Shown here one piece after another: positions 7,876-16,642 of a stretch of 64,000 bases of DNA (position 1 is the first letter of the stretch; every line of letters begins with the position of its first letter). Where the stretch lies: the NCBI RefSeq assembly GCF_900141905.1, contig NZ_FQZF01000025.1:16101-80100 (forward strand), read 5' to 3'. Made by a program: the position numbers and the translations under genes. The notes under the pieces are model-generated. The model saw only the letters and a list, made by a program, of their open reading frames with translations. It ran no database searches and was not told the DNA's origin. Origin of the DNA: Muricoccus roseus. Its GTDB lineage: Bacteria; Pseudomonadota; Alphaproteobacteria; Acetobacterales; Acetobacteraceae.

Positions 7876-10680
7876 TCAGCCGCCCGCGCGAAGTTCGGTG
7901 AGCAGACGTTCCGCGGAGGCGCGATCGGCGAAGGTGCCGCCACGGGCCAGGGCCGGTTCGAGCGTGCGGAGCGCCTCGTCGCGCGCGCCGGTTTGCCGCA
8001 GCGCCAGGGCGAGGCGGTAGGACATGCCGGGATCGGCCGCGCCGCGCGCCGCGCTGGCCGCCACCGCCTGGCGCAGCAGCGGCACGGCTTCCGCCGCCCT
8101 TCCGCTGCGCAGGCGGATCCATCCCAGCGTGTCCGCGATCTCGGCGCTGGGCGCGAGATAGTAGGCCAGCTCGGCATAGCCGGAGGCCTCGGCGAGCGCC
8201 GGGGCGCCTTCGCGCTTCTGCGTGAGCCAGGCCAGGTTGTTGAGCAGGACGGGGTCGGCGGGCGCATGCTTCAGGGCGCGCGCGAGGTGCTGCATGGCCT
8301 CCGCGTCCCGTCCTCCCAGCATTTCGAGCTGCGCCAGGGCGGACAGGACCGGCGCGCTCTCGGCATCCTGCGTCAGCCATGCCTTCAGCGCGGCTTCCGC
8401 CTCCGCCGGCTTTCCGGCCATGCGCCAGGCCGAGGATTGGCGCAGGGCCAGGGCCATGGAGGGTTCGCGCGCATAGGCGGCGGCGAAGGCCTTGGCCGCC
8501 TCTTCACCGCGCCGGGCGGCCAGGAGCAGATCGCCGCGCAGCATCGCGGAGGCGGGACGCGAGGCCGGGCGCTCGGCCAGGCGATCGGCCTGGGCGAGCG
8601 CCGCGTCGATCCCTTCGCGCGAGCGGGTGAGGCCGACGAGCGTGCCGAGCAGCTCCGGATCGTTCGGCCGGCTGCGGAGTCCCTCCTCCAGCAGCGCCTC
8701 GGCCGGACGCGGGTCGCCCTGCCGCGCGAGCAGCAGCGCGAGCAGGCGGCGCGCGGTGGAGGAGTTGGGATCCTCGGCCAGCGCCATGCGGCTTGCTGCC
8801 TCGGCCTCGGCCCATTGCCCGGCGGCCGCCCGCGCCTCGGTGAGGAGAAGGAGCGGGTTGGGACCGCGCCGGGTCGCGCGCAGCGGCGCCGCGTCCAGCA
8901 GCGCCGCCGCGCCGGCGGGGTCTCCCGCCTGGATGAGGACGCGCGCGAGCGCGACGGCCAGGGCTTCCTCCCCGGGCCGGGCCGCCTGCGCGGCGGTGAG
9001 CGCGGCGCGCGCGGAGGCCGCGCGGGGTCCGCCGCCCATCGCGGCGCGTGCGAGGCGCCCGATGGCATCCGCATTGTCCGGATCCCGGGCCAGGACCTCG
9101 CCGTCCAGGCGCTCGGATTCCGCGGGATTGCCGGCGGCCAGGGCGAGCCGGGCGAGCCCCAGCCGGGCATGGATCGATTCCGGGTTCCGCGCCAGCGCCG
9201 CCCGGAAGGCGGTGGCAGCCTCGTCACGCTGCAGCCGGAGGGCGTGCAGCGTGCCCTGCAGCATGAGCGCGCTTTCCTGGTCGCGCTCGGCGGGGTCGAG
9301 CTGCGCCAGTTCCCGCTCCGCGGCCGCGAGGTCCCCGCGGAGCAGCGCCTCGAGAGTCACCATCTGCCGCACGGAGCGCGATGCCGGCGCGATGCGCTGC
9401 GCCTCGGCCGTGCTGCGCCCGACCGCGCCGAGATCCCCGGCCGCGAATTGCGCGGCGGCCAGGCGTGCGAGCAGCTCCCCGTTGCCGGGCGCCAGCTCCA
9501 CCGCCCGGGCGAGGGCCTGCGCGGCCTCCCGCGGACGCTCGGCGGCGGCATGGGCGCGGGCCAGCAGGTCGTAGGCGGCGGCATCGGCAGCGCCGCGCGA
9601 GGCGAGCCGCGAGAGCGTGCCGGCGGCCGCATCCGGGCGGCCGGCCTCCATCTCCATCATCGCCAGCAGCTTGGCGCCGCGCGGGTCCGTCGGATGGCGT
9701 GCGGCGTAGCGGCGGGCCGCATCCTCCGCCTGTTCCTTCTGCCCGAGCGCCTGCTTCACCCGCGCCTGCAGCAGGAGCGCGTTGGGCAGGCTCGCCATGG
9801 CCGGTCCGAGCCGCTGGAGGTCCTCATCCGCGCCGCGCCAATCCTCCGCGCTGGCCCGGATGACGGCGCGCAGGTAGATGCCGGCGGCGCTGCCCGGGGC
9901 ATTGCGCAGCGCGACATCCAGGTCGCCGCGCGCCTCCGCGCCCCTGCCCTGGGCAATCAGCAGCTCCGCCCGCCGCAGCCGCGCCTGCACATGGCCGGGG
10001 GTGGCGGCGATGACCCGCCCGATCGTCTCGAGCGCTTCGGGCAGGGCGCCCCGGCGCTGCTGGAGCGCCGCCTTGCGCAGCAGCGCCTCGGCCGAAGCCG
10101 GGTCGGCGCGCAGCGCCGCATCGGCCTCCGCCTCCGCCGCCGCGAAGTCGCGGCGCGCCAGGGCAGCGCCCATCGCCGCCAGATGCGGCTCCGGCGCATC
10201 GGGGGCGAGGCGCAACGCCTCCTCGGCGGATTGCCGCGCCTCCTCCGGCCGGCCGAGTGAGAGCTGCGCCATGGACCGCCCCGCCATGACCTGCCCGGCC
10301 TGGGCCGGCGGGGTGCCCGGCGACGGCGCCGGAAAGTCGCGCAGCAGCGCGTCGGACCGGTTGCCGGCGAGATAGGCGCGCATCAGCAGTGCCGTTCCGG
10401 CCGCCGGGTCCAGCCCATGCTCGAGCGCCAGGCGCGCATCCCGCTCCGCGGCATCCGCCTCCCCGAGGTCCAGGCTGGCCTGGGCAAGCGCGGCGCGCAG
10501 CGCGGCGGAGTTGGGGTCCGCCCGCACGGCGTTGCGTAGCTCGATCTGCGCGGCGCGCAGCTCGCCGCGGGACTGGGCGGCCCGCGCCTTCTCCAGCGAG
10601 GCGGAAGCCGGTGCCGGCCAGGCAAGCACCGCGCAGGCGAAGGGCAGGATCAGGTGTCGGATCGGAGACATGCGCATCAT
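7876..10680 (-). CDS. prsT: PrsT, PEP-CTERM system TPR-repeat protein
   Basis: A 934-residue protein made almost wholly of tetratricopeptide repeats after a signal peptide (hydrophobic ILPFACAVLAWPAPASA). Recurring A-x3-L-x-R/A-N/D-P patterns such as AVRADPNSAALRAALAQA mark the TPR units. Length and position next to prsR/prsK match the PrsT family. Unlike the usual lipoprotein description I see no good lipobox: the only signal-region Cys follows Pro-Phe-Ala, so cleavage after ASA by signal peptidase I is more likely. It probably scaffolds the periplasmic assembly or export machinery. The ATG at 10680 overlaps the prsR stop as ATGA, which fixes the start. Confidence 0.88.
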   Translation of the reverse strand: MMRMSPIRHLILPFACAVLAWPAPASASLEKARAAQSRGELRAAQIELRNAVRADPNSAALRAALAQASLDLGEADAAERDARLALEHGLDPAAGTALLMRAYLAGNRSDALLRDFPAPSPGTPPAQAGQVMAGRSMAQLSLGRPEEARQSAEEALRLAPDAPEPHLAAMGAALARRDFAAAEAEADAALRADPASAEALLRKAALQQRRGALPEALETIGRVIAATPGHVQARLRRAELLIAQGRGAEARGDLDVALRNAPGSAAGIYLRAVIRASAEDWRGADEDLQRLGPAMASLPNALLLQARVKQALGQKEQAEDAARRYAARHPTDPRGAKLLAMMEMEAGRPDAAAGTLSRLASRGAADAAAYDLLARAHAAAERPREAAQALARAVELAPGNGELLARLAAAQFAAGDLGAVGRSTAEAQRIAPASRSVRQMVTLEALLRGDLAAAERELAQLDPAERDQESALMLQGTLHALRLQRDEAATAFRAALARNPESIHARLGLARLALAAGNPAESERLDGEVLARDPDNADAIGRLARAAMGGGPRAASARAALTAAQAARPGEEALAVALARVLIQAGDPAGAAALLDAAPLRATRRGPNPLLLLTEARAAAGQWAEAEAASRMALAEDPNSSTARRLLALLLARQGDPRPAEALLEEGLRSRPNDPELLGTLVGLTRSREGIDAALAQADRLAERPASRPASAMLRGDLLLAARRGEEAAKAFAAAYAREPSMALALRQSSAWRMAGKPAEAEAALKAWLTQDAESAPVLSALAQLEMLGGRDAEAMQHLARALKHAPADPVLLNNLAWLTQKREGAPALAEASGYAELAYYLAPSAEIADTLGWIRLRSGRAAEAVPLLRQAVAASAARGAADPGMSYRLALALRQTGARDEALRTLEPALARGGTFADRASAERLLTELRAGG

Positions 10681-12086
10681 CCCGTGCCGGAACTGTCGAC
10701 GCTCGCTTCGCTCGCCGCCTCGCTGGCGCCGCGCATCGAGGTCAGCCCATGCGTATCGAGCAGGCTGTAGAGGGTGGGCCGGCTGATCCCGAGCAGCCTG
10801 GCGGCCGCGGACAGGCTGCCGCTGCTCCGGGCGAGCGCGCGCTCGACCATCACGCGTTCCACCCTCAGCCGCGCCGCGCGCAGGTCGAGGCTCACCGCCG
10901 GGTCCGGGTCGGATTCCGCCAGTTCCAGCGCGGCGGCGGTGATGGCCGGGCCGTCGGAGAGCAGGGCCGCGCGGCGGATCCGGTTCTCCAGCTCGCGCAC
11001 ATTGCCGGGCCAGGCGTAATGGGACATGGCCGAGAGCGCCCCGGGGTCGAAGCCGCGCAGCCGCTTGTTGAAGGCCTCGGCGTGGCGCGCCAGGAAGAAG
11101 CGGGCCAGGAGCGCCACATCCTCCCCACGGTCCCGCAGGGGCGGGATGCGCACCGTGACGGCGTTGAGGCGGTAGAGCAGGTCGCCGCGGAACTTGCCCT
11201 CCGCGGCCTGGTTCTCGAGCGGCTGGTTGGTGGCCGAGACGATGCGGGCATCGACGCGGATGGGCGTCCGCCCGCCCACGCGCTCGATCACGCCGTCCTG
11301 CAGGAAGCGCAGCAGCTTCGCCTGCAGCACCGCCGGCATCTCCCCGATCTCGTCGAGGAAGAGGGTGCCCCCATTCGCGTTCTCGAACTTGCCCGGCATC
11401 TGGCGGATGGCGCCGGTGAAGGCGCCGCGCTCATGCCCGAAGAGCTCGCCCTCCATCAGGGCTTCGGGGATGGCGGCGCAGTTGATCGCGACGAAGGGGC
11501 GGCTCGCGCGCGGGCCCATGTCGTGCAGCGCGCGCGCCAGGGCCTCCTTCCCCGTCCCGCTCTCGCCGAGGAGGAGGACCGGGACCGAGACGCTGCTGAG
11601 GCGCTCGACCATCTGGCACACCTTCAGCATCGACTCGTCGCCGGTGACGATGCCGTTGATGGGCGAGGGGCGCACGGTCAGCGCGTAGCGGAGGTTCTCC
11701 TCCTCCAGCTCGTGCATCCGCAGCGCGCGATCCAGCACGGTGCGCAGCACGGCGACATCCACCGGCTTCTCGTGGAAGTCCGCGGCGCCGAGCGAGACGG
11801 CGCGCAGGGCGTTCTCCCGCTGGCCCTGCCCTGTGACCACCACGACGGGAAGGCGCGGCCAGGCGCGCTTCAGCGCCTCCAGAGTCGCGAAGCCTTCGGT
11901 CGCGCCCTCCGCATCGGGCGGGAGGCCGAGGTCCAGCAGCACGACCGACGGACGCTCCCGCCGCGCGACCGTCTCGGCCGAGGCCCGGTCGGTGGCATAG
12001 ATCACGCGATAATCCGGAAGGGCCCAGCGGTACTGGGCAGCCAGACCTGGCTCGTCCTCGACGACCAACAGCTTCGGCCGGCTCAT
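10677..12086 (-). CDS. prsR: PrsR, sigma-54-dependent response regulator
   Basis: A 469-residue regulator with three domains. The receiver has Glu10/Asp11, phospho-acceptor Asp52, Thr85 and Lys107. The AAA+ domain has Walker A GESGTGKE (174-181), the sigma-54 contact loop GAFTGA (221-226) and Walker B TLFLDEIGEM. The C-terminus has a Fis-type helix-turn-helix around 425-450 (AAARLLGISRPTLYSLL). This is the PEP-CTERM-box response regulator family. It should be phosphorylated by PrsK and activate sigma-54 promoters; the one at 27321-27335 ahead of the PEP-CTERM gene is the obvious candidate. It is coupled by ATGA overlaps to prsK upstream and prsT downstream. Confidence 0.93.
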   Translation of the reverse strand: MSRPKLLVVEDEPGLAAQYRWALPDYRVIYATDRASAETVARRERPSVVLLDLGLPPDAEGATEGFATLEALKRAWPRLPVVVVTGQGQRENALRAVSLGAADFHEKPVDVAVLRTVLDRALRMHELEEENLRYALTVRPSPINGIVTGDESMLKVCQMVERLSSVSVPVLLLGESGTGKEALARALHDMGPRASRPFVAINCAAIPEALMEGELFGHERGAFTGAIRQMPGKFENANGGTLFLDEIGEMPAVLQAKLLRFLQDGVIERVGGRTPIRVDARIVSATNQPLENQAAEGKFRGDLLYRLNAVTVRIPPLRDRGEDVALLARFFLARHAEAFNKRLRGFDPGALSAMSHYAWPGNVRELENRIRRAALLSDGPAITAAALELAESDPDPAVSLDLRAARLRVERVMVERALARSSGSLSAAARLLGISRPTLYSLLDTHGLTSMRGASEAASEASVDSSGTG

Positions 12087-14218
12087 TTGGCTGTGATCTC
12101 CGATCCGATGAAGGCCCGTGCCGGGCGCGGCAGCGGCGCCTGGCGAGTCTGGGGAAGGGTCAGGCGCATGGTGGTGCCGGCGCCGGGCCAGCTGATCACC
12201 GTGATGTCGCCGCCTGCCGCGCGCAGCAGCTCGCGCGCCTGCCAGGCCCCGATCCCGCTGCCATGGCGCTTGGTGGTCCGGAACGGGCGGAATAGCTCGT
12301 CGCGCACGAAATCGGCGCTCAGCCCCGGCCCGGAATCCGCGATGTCGAGCAGCAGCGCATCGCCGCGGTGCCAGAGGCGCAGCACCACGGCCGCGCCGGG
12401 CGGAGAGGCCTCCGCCGCGTTGTCCAGCAGATGCACGACGGCGGAATCGAAGGCATCCGGCGCCATGCTGACGGTCTGCACCTCGCCGACCTCCGCCAGG
12501 AGGCGAAGCGGATGCGTCCGCCCGGCCGCGATCGCGCGCAGCCGTGCCAGCGGGTCGGTCCGGCCGGGCGCGGTGGCCTCGCCGGGGCTTCCCCCAGTGG
12601 TCTCCGCCGAGCTCTCCGCGGAGTTTTCCCCGGGGCGAAGCCGCGCGATGAGGGAGTCGATGCGCTCGGCCGAGCGGCGGATGGTCAGGAGCATGTCCTG
12701 CTGGAACTCGGGATCCTGCAGGTTCGCCTCGGCGTTGGAGAGGACGAGCCCGAGTTGGCTCGAGGCGGTCTTAAGGTCGTGCGCGACGAAGGCGAAGCGC
12801 TTCGCATAGTCAGCCAGGCGCTTGCCCTCCGCGAGACGCTCCGCCGCCGTGATCTCCGCGAGGAACATCGCGACCTCGCGCCCGACCATGCGCAGCAGGT
12901 CGAGGGTTTCCATATCCAGCGAGAAGGCGGCGCGCGGGTGGGCGAGGAGGATAACCCCCGACAGGCCCTGGCGATGGTGGAGGAGAGGAACGGCGAGCCA
13001 GAGCGGCCCGAAGGCGGCGAGAAGCGCGGGGCCCTGGCGGAGCACCTGCTCCCCGGCCAATCCCGTTCCCTCCGCCGCGCCGAACCGCAGGACGTGCTCG
13101 CCGCTGCCGAGCGCGGCGAGCAGCCCATCCTGTTCCGGAAGGGCGTGGGGCAGCGCGGCGCGGTTCCAGGAACCGGCCCATTCCAGCCTCGGCGCCTGGC
13201 CCGGCCGGGTATCGAGGAGCAGGAGCACGCCGGCTGGTGAATCCACCGCATCGGCCATGGCGCGCACGGCGCGCGTCGGGCTGTCGCCTTCCGGCGCGGA
13301 GAGCAGCTCGATGCAGCGCAGCCATTCCCGGCGGTAGTCGTAGCGCGCAGCGAAGAAGTGCTCAACGAGCAGGCGGCGCAGCCGCGAACGGACCGAGCGG
13401 GCGCTCAGCGCCGTGACGAGGATCATCAGCGCCGCGGCGAGCAGCCCGGCCTCAGCCGCACCGCCCCATCGCGGGTCGAGGTGACGAACGCCCTCGCCGA
13501 AGGCGCCGATCACCAGGAGGTATCCGCCCGAGGCGATGAGCGTCGCCCCGTGCAGCACCACTTCGCGCGAGAGCGCGGGGCGCGCCCGCCAGCGGCGGTC
13601 CCGGCCGACCGCCGCCGCGAGGAGCGGCAGCATCACCGCGGCCAGGGGCGGGCGGGCATCCAGCAGGATGGCGGAGAACGCGCCGGACAGCGCGGCATCG
13701 GCGTAGATCACCATGTCGAAGCCGGCGAGCCCGCCGAGCACGATGCAGGGCAGCTTCACATGCCAGCGCGTGGCCTCGTCGGCGTTGCGCCAGGTGTTCT
13801 CGGCCAGCAGCACGGTCGTGAGTGAGAGCGCGAGCCGCAGGAAGGGCGTTGCGGCAAGGAGCGGCGGCGGGACGGCTCCCGGCCATGCCAGGAGCAGCGA
13901 CACCGCGCCGAGCACCGCGCCGAGAAGAGCGAAGCGGATGGCGAAGACCCGGGCACGGGCCAGGCCAAGCCGCGCGCAGAGGACAGCGAGGATCGCGATC
14001 CAGGAACAGGTCCGCACCACCTCCATGGCGCCGGCGGCGCCATCCAGCGGCGCCTGCGGGGAGGCCGCGACGGCCAGCGCCCAGAGGCCGGTCGCCGCGC
14101 AAGCCAGGGCGGTGGGCAGCCCGGTCCTGCCGCGGCCAATCCACAGCGTGAGCGCGGCCCAGCAGAAGCAGGCCAGGGCGGCGAGCGCGTGGGGCCAGGC
14201 CAGTGCCATCGGGCTCAT
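12083..14218 (-). CDS. prsK: PrsK, membrane sensor histidine kinase
   Basis: This gene encodes 711 residues. The first 290 or so contain many hydrophobic helices, followed by a GAF-like domain and a kinase core. His480 in FVAHDLKTASSQL is the phospho-acceptor, and VVHLLDNAAEAS (N box) and LDIADSGPGLS (G box) form the ATP site. The layout matches the PEP-CTERM system histidine kinase PrsK, the partner of PrsR encoded immediately downstream with a 4-base overlap. The stimulus is not evident from sequence. GGGAG lies 8 bases before the ATG at 14218, which is 34 bases after the sugar-transferase stop. Confidence 0.92.
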   Translation of the reverse strand: MSPMALAWPHALAALACFCWAALTLWIGRGRTGLPTALACAATGLWALAVAASPQAPLDGAAGAMEVVRTCSWIAILAVLCARLGLARARVFAIRFALLGAVLGAVSLLLAWPGAVPPPLLAATPFLRLALSLTTVLLAENTWRNADEATRWHVKLPCIVLGGLAGFDMVIYADAALSGAFSAILLDARPPLAAVMLPLLAAAVGRDRRWRARPALSREVVLHGATLIASGGYLLVIGAFGEGVRHLDPRWGGAAEAGLLAAALMILVTALSARSVRSRLRRLLVEHFFAARYDYRREWLRCIELLSAPEGDSPTRAVRAMADAVDSPAGVLLLLDTRPGQAPRLEWAGSWNRAALPHALPEQDGLLAALGSGEHVLRFGAAEGTGLAGEQVLRQGPALLAAFGPLWLAVPLLHHRQGLSGVILLAHPRAAFSLDMETLDLLRMVGREVAMFLAEITAAERLAEGKRLADYAKRFAFVAHDLKTASSQLGLVLSNAEANLQDPEFQQDMLLTIRRSAERIDSLIARLRPGENSAESSAETTGGSPGEATAPGRTDPLARLRAIAAGRTHPLRLLAEVGEVQTVSMAPDAFDSAVVHLLDNAAEASPPGAAVVLRLWHRGDALLLDIADSGPGLSADFVRDELFRPFRTTKRHGSGIGAWQARELLRAAGGDITVISWPGAGTTMRLTLPQTRQAPLPRPARAFIGSEITAK

Positions 14219-14252
14219 GGCCGGGCTCCCGCGTGCTGGCGCGCCGCGTCGT

Positions 14253-15596
14253 TCACCGCGAGCCCTCCTGGAAAAGGACGACGCGGACGGTCGCGACCAG
14301 GATGAGAAGGTCGAGGAAGAGCGACCGACGCTTCACGTAGTAGAGGTCGTAGGACAGCTTCTGCCGCGCGTCCTCGACCGAGGCGCCGTAGGGGTAGTTC
14401 ACCTGCGCCCACCCGGTGATGCCCGGCTTCACCACCGCGCGGTCGGCATAGTGGGGAATGAGCGCGCTGAGCTGCGTGACGAAGACCGGCCGCTCCGGCC
14501 GCGGCCCGACGAAGGCCATGTCGCCACGCAGCACGTTCAGCACCTGCGGGATCTCGTCGATGCGGGTGAGCCTGAGGAACCGCCCGACGCGGGTGACGCG
14601 CGGGTCGCCCTGGACCGCCCAGCGCGCCTGCCCGCTCACCTCGGCATCGGCGACCATGCTGCGGAGCTTGAACAGGGTGAAGGTGCGGCCGTTCAGCCCG
14701 ACGCGCTCCTGCCGGTAGAAAATCGGGCCTGAGCTCTCCAGCCGTATCGCGATGGCCGCCAGCAGCAGCAGCGGTGCGGCGAAGGTGAGGAGCAGGACGC
14801 CGATCCCGATGTCGATGCCGCGCCGCAGCACGCGTTCGACCGCGGTTTCCCGCAGACCGGAACTCCCGGCGAGCCAGCCTTCGCGCAGGCGCTGCAGATC
14901 GATCCGCCCGAAGCGCCGTTCCCAGAACTCCGCCTCCTCGAACACGCGCACGCCGCGCGCCTGGAGGCGCTGCCGGACCGCGGCCGGAACACCGTGGAGG
15001 TCATCCGCCACCACGGCCCATGGCCGGTGCGTGCCGATCGAGGCAGGAAGCTGCCGCTCCAGCGCCGCAGCGGTGGCCGGCAGCGTCGCGACCACCTCGA
15101 AGAACGGATCGCCGGCGGGCCAGGAGAGAGGCAAGGGGCCCGCGCCATTTGCGCCCAGCAGCACGATGCGGCGGCGGAAGAGGCCGAGGCGCGTGGCGGC
15201 CAGAAGGATCACGCGCGTGATCACGACCGCGCAGACGAAGACCGCGACGAGCCGCAGCGCGCCAGCCCAGACGTCCCCGGAATGGGGGAAGAGCAGGTCG
15301 GGGGCGAGCAGGTCTCCGACGACGGTGACGAGCAGCGCGGCGATTACCGTTCCGCTCAGGATCCGCCCGGCGCGGAGCCAGTTGCCCGGCTGGTAGAGGC
15401 CGGTCACGCCGGCCGCCAGCCCCGTGCAGACCGCAAGTAGCGCGGCCACGATGAGAGGGCTGATCTCGTAGGAGACGGCACTGGGGGGAGTGCCTGAAAT
15501 CAACAGGAAGTAGAAGACGGAGAAGATGATGAACGAGTCCGCAGCATAAAGGCCGAGTATCTCGGGACGGATACTGTGGCCGAACAAAATTTTCAT
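14253..15596 (-). CDS. Undecaprenyl-phosphate sugar phosphotransferase, EpsB type
   Basis: This gene encodes 447 residues. Four or five N-terminal membrane helices (YAADSFIIFSVFYFLLISG onwards) precede a Rossmann-like middle (RIVLLGANGAGP), another helix, and the catalytic bacterial sugar transferase domain. That domain shows FYRQERVGLNGRTFTLFKLR, the RIDEIPQVLNVLRGDMAFVG block, GPRPERP and the C-terminal KPGITGWAQVNYPYG. It should load the first sugar phosphate onto undecaprenyl phosphate to start the repeat unit. The ATG at 15596 follows GGAG by 9 bases and begins MKILFGHSI as in the family; the frame is open 24 codons further up without support. It heads the leftward operon running to 2941. 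Confidence 0.9.
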   Translation of the reverse strand: MKILFGHSIRPEILGLYAADSFIIFSVFYFLLISGTPPSAVSYEISPLIVAALLAVCTGLAAGVTGLYQPGNWLRAGRILSGTVIAALLVTVVGDLLAPDLLFPHSGDVWAGALRLVAVFVCAVVITRVILLAATRLGLFRRRIVLLGANGAGPLPLSWPAGDPFFEVVATLPATAAALERQLPASIGTHRPWAVVADDLHGVPAAVRQRLQARGVRVFEEAEFWERRFGRIDLQRLREGWLAGSSGLRETAVERVLRRGIDIGIGVLLLTFAAPLLLLAAIAIRLESSGPIFYRQERVGLNGRTFTLFKLRSMVADAEVSGQARWAVQGDPRVTRVGRFLRLTRIDEIPQVLNVLRGDMAFVGPRPERPVFVTQLSALIPHYADRAVVKPGITGWAQVNYPYGASVEDARQKLSYDLYYVKRRSLFLDLLILVATVRVVLFQEGSR

Positions 15597-15951
15597 GGCA
15601 CGACTCCAGAAAGTCGTCGCAGGGCCATCCTGAGGGGGGCTCGACGGCGTCTGCTCAACCGTCGGCATAACAGGAGAACTGCCGGGGCGCGTCCAGTAAA
15701 AAAAGCTTTGTATCCTCCAGAATGGACAGTCTTACGGAAATATAAGGTTCTCCGACAAGAACGAAATCCACTAAGTCGCTGGTTTTTCACGCCTTCGTAT
15801 TTGTGCACGGCAAGGTTTTGCGAAATATCAATGTAAATGTTCCTTACAGTGGCCGGTGAGTACAGTTTTGATATGGGTCAATTTTTCAGAAAGATTTGCC
15901 AAAGTGGCTTGATCGCCCTTAGCGTAACGGCCTCCGACGGAGAACACTCGC
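15597..15951. promoter_or_regulatory. Divergent control region of the two EPS operons
   Basis: This AT-richer island drives the leftward epsB-prsKRT operon and the rightward export operon. It contains an inverted repeat, TGTAA at 15832-15836 and TTACA at 15844-15848 with a 7-base spacer, about 100 bases before the rightward start, a position suitable for an activator site. I found no sigma-54 element with correct spacing. TTGATA at about 15870 with AAGATT 17 bases later is a weak sigma-70-like candidate on the plus strand. Promoter assignments are therefore low confidence, but the region is clearly intergenic and regulatory. Confidence 0.5.
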
Positions 15952-16638
15952 ATGCCGGATCTCTTCCGAGCCGACGCGCCTTCCCCCCTTTCGAAGAGCC
16001 GGTCCGCAGGGCGAGCTGCCCGGTTCCGGGCGCCTGGCTCCGCACTCGCCCTGCTGTTGTGCCTGGCCGCATGCGCGCCCGCCGCGCAGCCGCCCATGAC
16101 GGCGCAGCGCCCCGCCGCCACGGAGGATGCGAGCTATGTCATCGGGCCCGGCGACACGCTCGGCATCTTCGTCTATCGCGCGCCGGAGCTGAGCGTCGAA
16201 CTCCCGGTTCGCCCGGACGGCCGCATCTCCATGCCGCTGGTGCCGGACATCGACGCGGCGGGGCGTACGCCGACGCAGCTCGCCGGCGCGCTCCAGGATC
16301 GCCTGCGCGAATATGTGCGCGACCCGAACGTGACGGTGATGGTCCGCTCCTTCGTCGGTCCTTCCGCGCGCATGGTGCGGGTCATCGGCGAGGCGGCGCA
16401 GCCTCTCGCCCTGCCCTACCGCGAGGGCATGACGCTGCTCGACGTGCTGATCGGCGCGAGGGGGCTGACGCGCTACGCCGCCGGCAACCGCGCGGAGATC
16501 CTCCGGCGGGAGGGCCCTGATGCGGCCCCGCGCGTCATCCCGGTCAGGCTCTCGGCCCTTCTGCGCGACGGTGACATCTCGCAGGACATCCCGATGCGGC
16601 CCGGCGACACGCTGGTCATCCCCCAGAGCTGGTTCTGA
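15952..16638 (+). CDS. XrtA-locus exopolysaccharide export lipoprotein
   Basis: A 228-residue outer-membrane polysaccharide export protein. The signal peptide ends in a lipobox LAAC with lipid-modified Cys41. The Poly_export domain follows with YVIGPGDTLGIFVYRAPELS and VRPDGRISMPLVPDIDAAG, then an SLBB-like region starting near MVRVIGEAAQPLALPYREG. It resembles Wza/EpsE and should form the export channel with the chain-length determinant encoded 4 bases later. GGAG lies 9 bases before the ATG. It is the first gene of the rightward operon and short for Wza, as usual for this locus type. Confidence 0.9.
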   Translation: MPDLFRADAPSPLSKSRSAGRAARFRAPGSALALLLCLAACAPAAQPPMTAQRPAATEDASYVIGPGDTLGIFVYRAPELSVELPVRPDGRISMPLVPDIDAAGRTPTQLAGALQDRLREYVRDPNVTVMVRSFVGPSARMVRVIGEAAQPLALPYREGMTLLDVLIGARGLTRYAAGNRAEILRREGPDAAPRVIPVRLSALLRDGDISQDIPMRPGDTLVIPQSWF

Positions 16639-16642
16639 CCCC

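Noticed and set aside
15596..15610. TGGCAC on the plus strand as a -24 element
   Set aside because: The sequence 5 bases later is CAGA, with no -12 TTGC, and it overlaps the opposing start codon.
15808..15821. CGGCAAGGTTTTGC as a sigma-54 promoter for the export operon
   Set aside because: GG and GC are separated by 9 bases, not 10. This spacing is strict for sigma-54.
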